Part shown: in pieces, positions 1 to 6,977 of the stretch | Layout: every line of letters starts with the position of its first letter | Numbering within the stretch: the stretch's first letter is position 1 | Origin: Nocardioides acrostichi | GTDB taxonomy: Bacteria; Actinomycetota; Actinomycetes; Propionibacteriales; Nocardioidaceae | Assembly (NCBI RefSeq): GCF_015319165.1 | Contig: NZ_JADIVZ010000003.1 | Span: 62,001-126,000, forward strand | Direction: 5' to 3' | DNA length: 64,000 nt | Position numbers and translations under genes: made by a program | The notes under the pieces: model-generated | Seen by the model: only the letters and a program-made list of their open reading frames with translations | Database searches by the model: none | What the model was told of the DNA's origin: nothing

Positions 1-672
1 GTCTCAGGACATGGGTGACAGGAGGGGTTGAGGGCGAGCCCGTTGTCGGTGAGTCGTCGGTGAGTAGCCGTTGAGGCACACCGTGGAGCGCCACGGCCCT
101 TGTCGAGGACCACGATGGCGTCTTTGGCTGTCTCGCTCCACGCGACGTGGGAGGCCACCGCGAGTCGGGAGTGGTCGTCTTCGAGTTGGAAGATCACGCA
201 CTTGCGGCCGCCGGTCAGCACGTACTCGGTGGCGTCGAGCTGCCAGCATGCATTGGGGGCGGGATAGACGAACCGGCGCCAGGCTGAGCGAGGCTTCTTC
301 TTCGGCTCCAACCGTGCGACGGCCGGCCGCGCGGAGGATCCTCGCCAACGACGCCGTCGAGGGCACCACCGGCAGGCCCATCGAGTGCATCTTGTCGTGC
401 ACGCTGATCGGGCCGTGGTCCAGCCCGGATGCCTCAAGTGCTGCTCGAACGTCCAGCGCGTGCTGCTTGTCCTCCTCGCTCAGCTTCGTCGGGCTCGTCG
501 TGGGGCGCCGTGTCCGTGGTTCGAGCACCGCCGCTGGGTTCACGGGAATCGATGGGTTCATGGGCAGGCACCGCGGCAGCCTGGACCCCACCGAAGTGTC
601 GCCACCAAAACCCTCACAGTGTCACCGATGTCGTCATGCAGAACTGTCACCGAGGTCCTGCGAGATGACATC
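1..672 (-). mobile_element. IS481-family insertion sequence remnant
   Basis: Imperfect terminal inverted repeats are visible. The right end (644-672) read inward on the minus strand has TCTCGCAGGACCTCGGTGACAG, and the left edge (1-22) reads GTCTCAGGACATGGGTGACAG on the plus strand. Between them lies a broken transposase. The conserved core that normally follows TDNGLALNPS is missing, and the coding sequence runs almost directly into the left repeat, so the element has lost most of its catalytic 3' half. The left end may continue before base 1. The element lies just upstream of a LexA-controlled nuclease gene. It is almost certainly immobile on its own. Confidence 0.8.
20..591 (-). pseudogene. 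IS481-type transposase, frameshifted and truncated
   Basis: From the ATG at 591 the first frame gives the helical N-terminal part (ISVHDKMHSMGLPVVPSTAS). Around 325-345 the reading shifts by one base. The next frame continues with KKKPRSAWRRFVYPAPNACW, then a QLDATEYVL segment carrying the first catalytic Asp of the DDE domain, and FQLEDDHSRLAV with the second. Near 60-85 a short local duplication of GACTCACCGAC splits HGVPQRLLTD from TDNGLALNPS into different frames. The catalytic Glu region is absent. At least two frameshifts plus an internal deletion make this a pseudogene. Confidence 0.85.
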
Positions 673-699
673 TCCACAGTCCGCTGTCAGACCTTCCGA

Positions 700-728
700 T
701 AGAACAGGTGTTCGATTATAATCGGGTC
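700..728 (+). promoter_or_regulatory. LexA-type SOS box with adjacent -10, probable leaderless promoter
   Basis: TAGAACaggtGTTCGA at 700-715 matches the mycobacterial-type SOS box TCGAAC-N4-GTTCGA at 11 of 12 positions. It is followed at once by a perfect TATAAT at 717-722. The ATG of the DUF222-HNH gene is at 729, about 7 bases after the -10, so transcription would start at or next to the start codon with no room for a ribosome binding site. The same arrangement precedes the second DUF222-HNH gene at 46960-46988. LexA binding here would overlap the polymerase site. Confidence 0.75.
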
Positions 729-2105
729 ATGAACTCCGATGCGCTGGCTGACCTGAGCGAGGACGAGCTCCTCGACCTGGCCGGCGAACGCGCCGAGGAA
801 GCACGCCGGGCCGAGACCGATCTGCTGCATCTGGCCTACCAGTGGGCGGTCATCAACCACCCGAACCGCAGACGGGAGAAGCAGATCCCCGGCGCCGAAC
901 GCGATCGGGCCTACGGCGGTGCGGGTAGCCCGGAGGTCGCGGAGTTCGCCGCCGCCTCGCTGGGTGCGCGGATCCGGCGCACGACGTGGGCCGCTCGTGC
1001 CTTGATGGCCGACGCGCTCGACCTGCAGCACCGGCTCCCCAACCTCTGGTCGCGAGTCCAAACAGGCGAGGTCCGCGCCTCCTACGCCCGCCACGTCGCC
1101 ACCCGCACCCGTGACCTCGAACCCGACCAGGCCGGCTACGTCGACGACCGCGTCGCCGAATCCGCCGACGGACGGATTCCCTGGACCCGGTTCGAGACCC
1201 TCGTGGCCGGTGCCATCGTCTCAGCGGCCCCCGCATTGGCGGCTGAGAAGCAGGAGAGGGCCCGCCGGGCCCGGTTCGCTCGCCGTGTCGGCACCCCCGA
1301 GCTCGGGATGGCCTCGTTCATGGTCCGCGCCGACGCGGCGACCATCGAACAGATCGATGCCGCCGTCACCGCCGCCACCGAGACCGTCACTGCGGCTGAC
1401 CCGGACCTGCCCGCGGATGAGGCTGCGGTCCAAGCCGTCCTGCGCCTGGTCACCGGCACCGCCCTGGGCGCGGCGTCGCCGGCGGCGAAGGTCGACCTGT
1501 GGGTCCATCTGCCTCACGACCCCCGCCCCACCGCCGCCGATCCCGAATCCGGGGCCATGACCCGGCAACCCCGCACCGTCCGGGCCGGCGGAAGGGCGAC
1601 CGGGGAACAGCCCGTCACCGAAGGCTGGGTCCGCGACGTCCTCGGACCCCACGCATCGTTCACGATCCGCCCAGTGTTCTACCCCCGCGAGCAAGCGGCG
1701 GTGGATGCCTACGAGATCCCCGAGCGCCACCGCCGTGCCGTGCAGATCCTGAGCCCGGCCGACTGCTTCCCCTACGGCTCCGCGACCACCACGACCGCCC
1801 CCACGATGCAGCTCGATCACACCGAGGCCTACGACCACGGACCCCCCGGTCGGGCGGCTCCGCCGGGGCAGACGAGGGTAGAGAATCTCGGACACCTCAC
1901 CACGACCCACCACCGCATCAAGACCCACGGCGGCTGGCATGTCGTCCAACCCGTCCCCGGCATCTATCTGTGGACCGACCCCCACGACCACCACTACCTG
2001 GTCGACCACACCGGCACCCGACCACTCCACACGCCACGCCCGCGCCCGAGACCACTCGTGGTCGAGATCTACCGCCCCATGCCTCGGATCACCCTGGCGA
2101 GCTGA
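729..2105 (+). CDS. DUF222 and HNH endonuclease domain protein (13E12-like)
   Basis: The 458-residue protein has an N-terminal DUF222 region (roughly residues 10-260) and a C-terminal HNH-type domain. The HNH part shows LDHTEAYDHG, a GQTRVENLGHLTTTHHRIKT stretch and the closing GIYLWTDPHDHHYLVD typical of the family. The cysteines that usually hold zinc in these HNH domains (CxFPxC and LCRxHH) are mostly replaced: CFPYGSAT and LTTTHHR. Nuclease activity is therefore uncertain. The start at 729 is chosen over the in-frame codon at 708 because 708 lies inside the SOS box. Family members in Mycobacterium tuberculosis are the 13E12 repeat proteins, some of them LexA-regulated. The exact biological role is not established. 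Confidence 0.85.
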   Translation: MNSDALADLSEDELLDLAGERAEEARRAETDLLHLAYQWAVINHPNRRREKQIPGAERDRAYGGAGSPEVAEFAAASLGARIRRTTWAARALMADALDLQHRLPNLWSRVQTGEVRASYARHVATRTRDLEPDQAGYVDDRVAESADGRIPWTRFETLVAGAIVSAAPALAAEKQERARRARFARRVGTPELGMASFMVRADAATIEQIDAAVTAATETVTAADPDLPADEAAVQAVLRLVTGTALGAASPAAKVDLWVHLPHDPRPTAADPESGAMTRQPRTVRAGGRATGEQPVTEGWVRDVLGPHASFTIRPVFYPREQAAVDAYEIPERHRRAVQILSPADCFPYGSATTTTAPTMQLDHTEAYDHGPPGRAAPPGQTRVENLGHLTTTHHRIKTHGGWHVVQPVPGIYLWTDPHDHHYLVDHTGTRPLHTPRPRPRPLVVEIYRPMPRITLAS

Positions 2106-2114
2106 GCTGCCCGG

Positions 2115-2600
2115 TCAGCGGGCGCTCACGTAGTAGCGGTGAGCGAGCTGTGCCTCGACCTCCCGCGCCAGCGCGAAACCGGCGTCTTGCCGGGCGAATA
2201 TCGCCTCGTCGCTGTCGCCCCTGGCAACGGCTGCGTCGCGCCAGGCGCGCACGCGTTCGGCGAGCTCGGGGGCGAGTGGGGGAGTTGGCACGGATGCGTC
2301 CACGAAGTCGGTCAACCGAAGCTCTCGCGTCGGCACCCGCGGTGGGCGCACCTCCAGGTCGGCGCGCACCTCGCTGGACAGCCTCGAGGTCAGCTCCTCG
2401 GCGCGCGCGGAGTCCGTTTGGCCGCTGCGCACGGCGGCGTCGTGCCAGCCCATGATGTCGTCGTAGAGACCACGGGTGAGTCCGAGCCAGGAGTGCAGTT
2501 CCTCGAAGTCGGTGCCCAGCGACCCCTGGTCGCTCATGAACGGCCCTGCGTGCTCCACGTCGTCGAGACGCACGACGGTGATGTGGTCGTCTAGCTCCAT
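2115..2600 (-). CDS. hypothetical protein, third gene of Ser-triplet operon
   Basis: This 161-residue soluble, acidic protein starts MELDDHITVVRLDDVEHAGP. No family is recognised. Two similar helical segments are visible, one around GLYDDIMGWHDAAVRSGQTD and one around ERVRAWRDAAVARGDSDEA. Both have a W-H/R-DAAV-G core, which suggests an internal duplication of about 75 residues. It overlaps the end of the upstream triplet-repeat gene by 10 bases and is probably translated with it. Function unknown. Confidence 0.7.
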   Translation of the reverse strand: MELDDHITVVRLDDVEHAGPFMSDQGSLGTDFEELHSWLGLTRGLYDDIMGWHDAAVRSGQTDSARAEELTSRLSSEVRADLEVRPPRVPTRELRLTDFVDASVPTPPLAPELAERVRAWRDAAVARGDSDEAIFARQDAGFALAREVEAQLAHRYYVSAR

Positions 2601-2965
2601 GCCGCGGCCTCCCGGCGGAGGAGGCCGTAGGTGAGCAGCGCGGCGCCTGCGCCGAGCAGCGGCACGAGAATGAGCCGCAGGTCGGGCAGGTCGCCGTCGG
2701 TGCGGTACCCCCGGACGGCGCGCGAGGCCTGGCGCGACAGCACCGCGCCGTCGGCCTGGCTGGAGAGCACCGAGCCGGTCGACTGGTGCGAGAGCAGCGA
2801 ACCTCCGCTCTGGTAGGAGCCCCACGACACCATCGACATGGCCGACCCGACCGAGAAGAGCGAGCCGAACGACCCGACACTGCCGATCGAGAGCACCGAG
2901 TCCACGCTCGCGACCGAGAGCACCGAGTTGCGCGACCGCCACGACCACCGGGAGTCCATGGCCAT
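2591..2965 (-). CDS. membrane protein with Ser-x-x triplet repeats
   Basis: The 124-residue protein has serine at every third position from residue 5 to 68 without interruption (22 triplets, for example SVLSVASVDSVLSIGSVG). Ala, Ser or Gly then keep the same register to about residue 86. The other two positions are mostly V, L, G, I, F, M and W. A single hydrophobic segment follows (LILVPLLGAGAALLTYGLL, about 97-115) with a short charged tail. The first start codon of MAMDSRWS overlaps the stop of the preceding gene (TGATG), so translation is coupled. Three-residue periodicity would place every serine on one face of a three-fold or extended helix. No function is known to me. Confidence 0.75.
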   Translation of the reverse strand: MAMDSRWSWRSRNSVLSVASVDSVLSIGSVGSFGSLFSVGSAMSMVSWGSYQSGGSLLSHQSTGSVLSSQADGAVLSRQASRAVRGYRTDGDLPDLRLILVPLLGAGAALLTYGLLRREAAAWS

Positions 2966-3186
2966 CAGCGCGCGTCGACGGGGTGGAAGGGCCCCACCTG
3001 GCTCACGACCGACTCGGCGACGGCCAGTCCGGTGAACTGCTCGGCCAGGGCCAGGCCGACGGCCCACAGGTCGGCATTGTCATCGCCGGCCAGCACGAAC
3101 AGCGGCTCCAGGTCGGCCGGCAGGTCGACCTCGTCGGGCTCGGCGGCGGGCGTCGGTGACCCAGGCGTTGCGTCGGGCGTGGCCAT
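2965..3186 (-). CDS. small hypothetical protein, first gene of Ser-triplet operon
   Basis: This 73-residue acidic protein starts MATPDATPGSPTPAAEPDEV. It has a Pro/Thr-rich N-terminus and an amphipathic region (LFVLAGDDNADLWAVGLALA). GAGGAG lies 9 bases upstream of the ATG at 3186. Its TGA overlaps the ATG of the triplet-repeat gene. It is divergent from the sigma factor gene at 3270 with 83 bases between them. Not recognised. Confidence 0.65.
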   Translation of the reverse strand: MATPDATPGSPTPAAEPDEVDLPADLEPLFVLAGDDNADLWAVGLALAEQFTGLAVAESVVSQVGPFHPVDAR

Positions 3187-3269
3187 GTCGGGCTCCTCGT
3201 GAGGACTGCGGGACGGTGGGGGCAGCCTAGCCGCGGAGGGTGAACGCCGACGCCCATCGACCCGGCACC

Positions 3270-3905
3270 ATGGAACACGTGACCGAGCCCAGCGCGCCGC
3301 GGTTCGCCGCGCCGGGCTCGGCCCCGGTGCCCCGGCCCGGCGCGGCCAGCGCCAGCGACGAGGCACTGGCTCGGGCGGCCGGCGCCGGTGACGAGGCGGC
3401 CTTCGAGGAGATCGTGCACCGCCACGCCCCGACGCTGCTGCGCTACGCGCGACGGCAGCTCGGCTCGCACGACGACGCCGTCGAGGTCACTCAGGAGGCG
3501 TTGGTCTCGGCGTGGCAGGGCATCGACGCCTTCGAGGGCAGATCCTCGCTGCGCACCTGGCTGATCCGGCTGGTGCACCGCCGCGCGGTCGACCTGGTGC
3601 GCAAGCGACGCCCGGTCCCGCTCGACGATGAGGCCCTCGACCTCGTCGTCGACGCCACCACGGTCCGCGAGGCGGTGCGCGCCGACCCGCTGCAGAGCTA
3701 CCTCGACGCCGAGCTGCTTGCCGATCTCCAGGACGCCTTGGCCGAGCTCTCCTGGCAGCAGCGCTCGGTGTGGCTCCTGCGCGAGGTCGAGGGGCTCAGC
3801 TACGACGAGATCGCCGAGACGCTGGGCACGACGTCTGGCAGTGTGCGAGGACTGCTCGCCCGCGCGAGACCCCGATTGGCAGAGAGGATGAGCCGATGGC
3901 GGTAG
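3270..3905 (+). CDS. ECF-like sigma-70 family RNA polymerase sigma factor
   Basis: The 211-residue protein has region 2 (EAAFEEIVHRHAPTLLRYAR, then GIDAFEGRSSLRTWLIRLVH, which recognises the -10) and region 4 with a helix-turn-helix (ELSWQQRSVWLLREVEGLSY, then DEIAETLGTTSGSVRGLLAR). No region 1 or 3 is present, as in ECF sigma factors. The gene overlaps the next one by 10 bases. It heads a run of Asp23/Gls24-type stress genes, so it probably transcribes that operon in response to envelope or alkaline stress. No classical zinc-finger anti-sigma gene is adjacent. The start could also be the GTG at 3279. Confidence 0.88.
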   Translation: MEHVTEPSAPRFAAPGSAPVPRPGAASASDEALARAAGAGDEAAFEEIVHRHAPTLLRYARRQLGSHDDAVEVTQEALVSAWQGIDAFEGRSSLRTWLIRLVHRRAVDLVRKRRPVPLDDEALDLVVDATTVREAVRADPLQSYLDAELLADLQDALAELSWQQRSVWLLREVEGLSYDEIAETLGTTSGSVRGLLARARPRLAERMSRWR

Positions 3906-4378
3906 CCGACGAGCCCGATCCGCTCGAGCGGGTGGTGCGGGCGGCTCGTGAGGAGCCCCTCGAAGCGGCAGCGGTGGAGCAGGTCACCCGCCCCGTTGCC
4001 GACCGGGTGCGCGAACTGGCAGGGCGCTCGACACCGCTCCGAGTCTTCACCGCCGACGGACGGCCGCGCCTGAGGGAGGACGGCGCTCCCGTCACCGTCG
4101 CCTCGCGCGAGCTGCGCAGCACCCTGCGCATGGTGCTGACGACCCTGGAGCGGGTGCCCTCGGCCATCGACCTGCGCATCGACGACGGTCGTGTCGGGGG
4201 CGTCGAGGTGAGCATCGTCGCCCGCTACGGACCCGACCTGCGTGAGATCGGCCGCGCGGCGGGGCGCGACGTCTTCGAGACGGTCCGCTCACACCTGGGC
4301 CACGACCCCGCCTTCGGGCCCGCCGACGTGGCCGTCGCGGTGGTCGACGTGGTCGACGGCGACCCCGCTCGCGACTGA
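3896..4378 (+). CDS. Asp23/Gls24-like hypothetical protein
   Basis: The 160-residue soluble protein is read from the ATG at 3896, inside the end of the sigma factor gene. Its C-terminal half (VEVSIVARYGPDLREIGRAA, then DVFETVRSHLG) has the strand-then-helix pattern of Asp23/Gls24 proteins. The N-terminal half (VTRPVADRVRELAGRSTPL) is not recognised. Coupling to the sigma factor makes a role in controlling it possible, but nothing in the sequence resembles a known anti-sigma fold. The family assignment is tentative. Confidence 0.6.
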   Translation: MAVADEPDPLERVVRAAREEPLEAAAVEQVTRPVADRVRELAGRSTPLRVFTADGRPRLREDGAPVTVASRELRSTLRMVLTTLERVPSAIDLRIDDGRVGGVEVSIVARYGPDLREIGRAAGRDVFETVRSHLGHDPAFGPADVAVAVVDVVDGDPARD

Positions 4379-4462
4379 GACGTAGGACACATGCAGCGGG
4401 CGTGACGATCTTCGGGCCGCTCCCGACCAACTCCTGTCAACGCCGACATACAGGAGGAACCC

Positions 4463-4909
4463 GTGAGCACCGAGGACACCACGTCCGTGACCGCACTCGA
4501 GACCGCCGGTGACCCGCACCCGCTGGTCTCCGAGCAGGGCACCACGACCATCTCGGAGGTCGTGGTCGCGAAGGTGGCCGGCCTCGCCGCTCGCGAGATC
4601 GCGGGGGTCCACGAGCTCGGCGGCAGCACGGCGCGAGCCGTCGGCGCCGTGCGCGAGCGGATCCCCGGCGCCAAGCCGAGTCACACCCAGGGCGTCTCGG
4701 TCGAGGTGGGAGAGCGCCAGGCCGCCGTCGACCTCGACATCGTGGCCGAGTACGGCGTGGCACTGGCCGACATGGCCATCGCCGTGCGCGAGAACGTGAT
4801 CGCCTCCGTCGAGCGCATGACCGGACTCGGCGTCATCGAGGTCAACATCGTCGTGCACGACGTCGTCACCGAGACCGACGACGACGAGGATCCCGGACGC
4901 GTCCAGTAG
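4463..4909 (+). CDS. Asp23/Gls24 family envelope stress response protein
   Basis: The 148-residue protein has the family core: TTTISEVVVAKVAGLAAREI, the HELGG segment, then VEVGERQAAVDLDIVAEYGV and MAIAVRENVIASVERMTGL. AGGAGG lies 7 bases before the GTG start. In Firmicutes Asp23 is tethered to the membrane by AmaP and is induced by alkaline or cell-wall stress. The AmaP-like gene at 6075 and the DUF2273 gene next door reproduce that set. It probably acts at the cytoplasmic face of the membrane. Confidence 0.92.
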   Translation: MSTEDTTSVTALETAGDPHPLVSEQGTTTISEVVVAKVAGLAAREIAGVHELGGSTARAVGAVRERIPGAKPSHTQGVSVEVGERQAAVDLDIVAEYGVALADMAIAVRENVIASVERMTGLGVIEVNIVVHDVVTETDDDEDPGRVQ

Positions 4910-4983
4910 CGGTGCCGGGCCCGCGAGCCCGTTCTCGACCCTCACGCCGTCCGTGCGGCGACCCCTCTTCCCAGGAGACACCC

Positions 4984-5163
4984 ATGCCTCGATCTCTCGT
5001 CGGCCTGCTCGTCGGCCTGCTGCTCACCCTCGCCATCACCACCGAGGGCTTCCTCGGCCTGCTGCTGGCCATCGTCCTCGGCGGCGGCGGCCTCGTCGTG
5101 GGCCGCTACCTCGAGGGCGACGTCGACCTCGATGCCCTGCGCGGCGGTGGCCGGCGTGACTGA
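4984..5163 (+). CDS. DUF2273-type small membrane protein
   Basis: The 59-residue protein is nearly all hydrophobic: two membrane segments (LVGLLVGLLLTLAITTEGFL and GLLLAIVLGGGGLVVGRYLE) followed by a short charged tail. DUF2273 proteins habitually sit next to asp23 and amaP and are thought to help anchor the complex. CAGGAG precedes the ATG. The stop codon overlaps the GTG start of the next gene by 8 bases. Confidence 0.8.
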   Translation: MPRSLVGLLVGLLLTLAITTEGFLGLLLAIVLGGGGLVVGRYLEGDVDLDALRGGGRRD

Positions 5164-5536
5164 CCTCGCGCCCGCCGCTCAGCGGGGCAGCACCGAGATC
5201 CGGCCGCGCGCCGTCGAGGCGGTCGTGGCCGAGACGGCCCGCCGGACCCCCGGGACCGTCGTCCGGCGCCGTCGGGTGCCGGGGCTCCCCGGTCCGCGCG
5301 GCGGCGATCCTGCGGTCGAGGTGACGATGCACGGGCCCGTGGCCCGCGTGCGCGTCGACGTCCACGTGGCGTGGCCGGCCCCCCTGGCCCGGGTCGCCGC
5401 CGACGTCCGCGGCCGGCTCGCCGACGAGGCCTCGCGGCTGGCCGGCCTGGAGTTCCGAACGGTCGACGTGACCGTCCATGCCGTCGATCCGGTTCACGTC
5501 GCCACCGGACAGCGATCGGCCGGGAGGGTCCGATGA
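5156..5536 (+). CDS. Asp23/Gls24-like protein
   Basis: The 126-residue protein starts at a GTG that overlaps the DUF2273 gene. It has an Asp23-type arrangement: STEIRPRAVEAVVAETARRT, a VEVTMHGPVARVRVDVHVAW strand pair, then RVAADVRGRLADEASRLAGL and a final VDVTVHAVDPV strand. It diverges from the canonical copy at 4463. It probably contributes a second subunit type to the same membrane-associated complex. It overlaps the following gene by 4 bases (ATGA). Confidence 0.75.
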   Translation: MTDLAPAAQRGSTEIRPRAVEAVVAETARRTPGTVVRRRRVPGLPGPRGGDPAVEVTMHGPVARVRVDVHVAWPAPLARVAADVRGRLADEASRLAGLEFRTVDVTVHAVDPVHVATGQRSAGRVR

Positions 5537-6078
5537 GCACCACGCACCGCGCACCTCGCGGGCGCCCGGTGGTCTCGCTGGCCGCCCTGCTGGTGGCGCT
5601 CGCGATCATCGCGCTCGCCGTCGTCGCCGTGCGCGACCTGGTGGTCGCACGCGGCTGGGCACCCGGGACGCCGTGGGCACGCTCGCTGGTCGAGGGCCTC
5701 GACGGCCTCGGCGCGACGACGGCCAGCACCGCCGTGGGCGTCGCCATGGCCGTGCTGGGGGCCGTGCTGCTGCTGGTCGCGGTCAAGCCCGCGCCCCGCA
5801 CCCACCGTGCGCTGCCCGCCGACGCCGAGCAGGCGTCGGTGGAGCTGTGGGCCACGCCCGCCGCCACCGCCGCTCTCGCCCTCGACGTCGCCGACCGCAC
5901 CTGCGGTGTGCTCGGCGCGCGGGTGCGCCGGGCCGGCCGCCGTCGGGTCCGCCTCGAGGTGGGCACCACTCTCGACCGGGTCGAGATCCGCGAGCGGGTC
6001 ACGACCCGGCTGCGCGAGGAGCTCGCCCCCCTCGGTGACCCGCGCGTCGTCGTCAAGGTCCGGGAGGACGTGCGATGA
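5533..6078 (+). CDS. DUF6286-type membrane protein
   Basis: The 181-residue protein has two membrane helices (about residues 13-38 and 62-85, AVGVAMAVLGAVLLLVAVKP) and a C-terminal cytoplasmic domain with alternating strands and an amphipathic helix (EIRERVTTRLREELAPLGDP, then RVVVKVREDV). The domain resembles the C-terminal part of AmaP. It overlaps both neighbours by 4 bases, so it is translated as part of the same string. Function within the stress complex is inferred from position only. Confidence 0.75.
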   Translation: MSTTHRAPRGRPVVSLAALLVALAIIALAVVAVRDLVVARGWAPGTPWARSLVEGLDGLGATTASTAVGVAMAVLGAVLLLVAVKPAPRTHRALPADAEQASVELWATPAATAALALDVADRTCGVLGARVRRAGRRRVRLEVGTTLDRVEIRERVTTRLREELAPLGDPRVVVKVREDVR

Positions 6079-6689
6079 GCGCCCGCCTCTCCGCCCTCGA
6101 CCGCTTCCTCGTCGGGCTGGTCGGCCTCGTCCTGCTGGCCGGCGGGCTCGTCGTCGTCGACTGGCGGGTCGGTCTCGCCCCCATCGGCCTGCCGACGACG
6201 CTGGACACCACCGCCCTCGCCGACGGGGTCGCCTCCAGCGGGTGGCCGTGGGTCAGTGCCGGCGTCTGCGTGGTGCTCGCCCTCCTGGCCCTGGCCTGGA
6301 TCCTCGCGCACCTGGGTCGCCGCAGCGTGAGCGTCGCCCGCTCGGTGCTCAGCGACGAGGAGGGCCGGGTCGTACTGGATCTCTCGTCGGTGGCCGCCGC
6401 CGCCGCGACCGACCTGGCCGATACGGCCCCCGTTGCCTCGGCGCGCGGCTGGTGCGAGGTGCGAGGCGCCTCCCATTTGGTGGTGCTGCGCGCCAAGGTG
6501 CTCCCCGACGCCGACGTCGACGCGCTCGTCGACGCGGCCCGAGCCAGCGCCGTCCGAGTCGTCGGCGCCTTCGAGGACGACCGAGTGGGCTGCCGCGTAC
6601 TGCTCCACGGTCCGCCTCGCCTCAGACGCGGACTCAGCACCTCGCTGACATCCGTCAACCCCGAAGAGATCGACACGAAGGAGAAGTAG
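6075..6689 (+). CDS. amaP: alkaline shock response membrane anchor protein AmaP-like
   Basis: The 204-residue protein has two N-terminal membrane segments (FLVGLVGLVLLAGGLVVVDW near 11-30 and AGVCVVLALLALAWILAHLG near 60-79). A periplasm-free C-terminal domain has EGRVVLDLSSVAAAAATDLA, CEVRGASHLVVLRAKVLPDA and a final strand-helix. This matches the AmaP plan, in which the tail holds Asp23 at the membrane. The symbol follows the family and is not proof of orthology. It lies 2 bases upstream of csbD. Confidence 0.75.
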   Translation: MSARLSALDRFLVGLVGLVLLAGGLVVVDWRVGLAPIGLPTTLDTTALADGVASSGWPWVSAGVCVVLALLALAWILAHLGRRSVSVARSVLSDEEGRVVLDLSSVAAAAATDLADTAPVASARGWCEVRGASHLVVLRAKVLPDADVDALVDAARASAVRVVGAFEDDRVGCRVLLHGPPRLRRGLSTSLTSVNPEEIDTKEK

Positions 6690-6691
6690 TC

Positions 6692-6865
6692 ATGGGATTC
6701 GTTGACAAGGCCAAGAACGCCGCCGAGGACGCCCTGGGCAAGGCCAAGGAGGCCATCGGCGACACCACCGGCGACGACTCGCTCAAGGCCGAGGGCAAGA
6801 AGGACCAGGCCTCCTCGTCGGTGAAGGACGCCGGCGAGAAGGTCAAGGACGCCTTCAAGAAGTGA
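6692..6865 (+). CDS. CsbD family stress protein
   Basis: The 57-residue hydrophilic, highly charged protein is almost entirely Lys, Ala, Asp, Glu and Gly ([20 protein letters not shown], then [20 protein letters not shown]). This is the CsbD-like pattern of general stress proteins. AAGGAG lies 8 bases before the ATG. It is the last gene of the sigma-Asp23 operon. The biochemical role of CsbD proteins is not known. Confidence 0.85.
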   Translation: MGFVDKAKNAAEDALGKAKEAIGDTTGDDSLKAEGKKDQASSSVKDAGEKVKDAFKK

Positions 6866-6977
6866 CCCGATCCGCCGCGCGGGCCCTTCTCTCGGGGAGG
6901 GCCCGCGTCGGCTCGTCCGGGGGCCGGCGGCTGGCGGTTTCTCGCCGCACCCGCCGTCCTCCTACCCTGGAGGGGTC

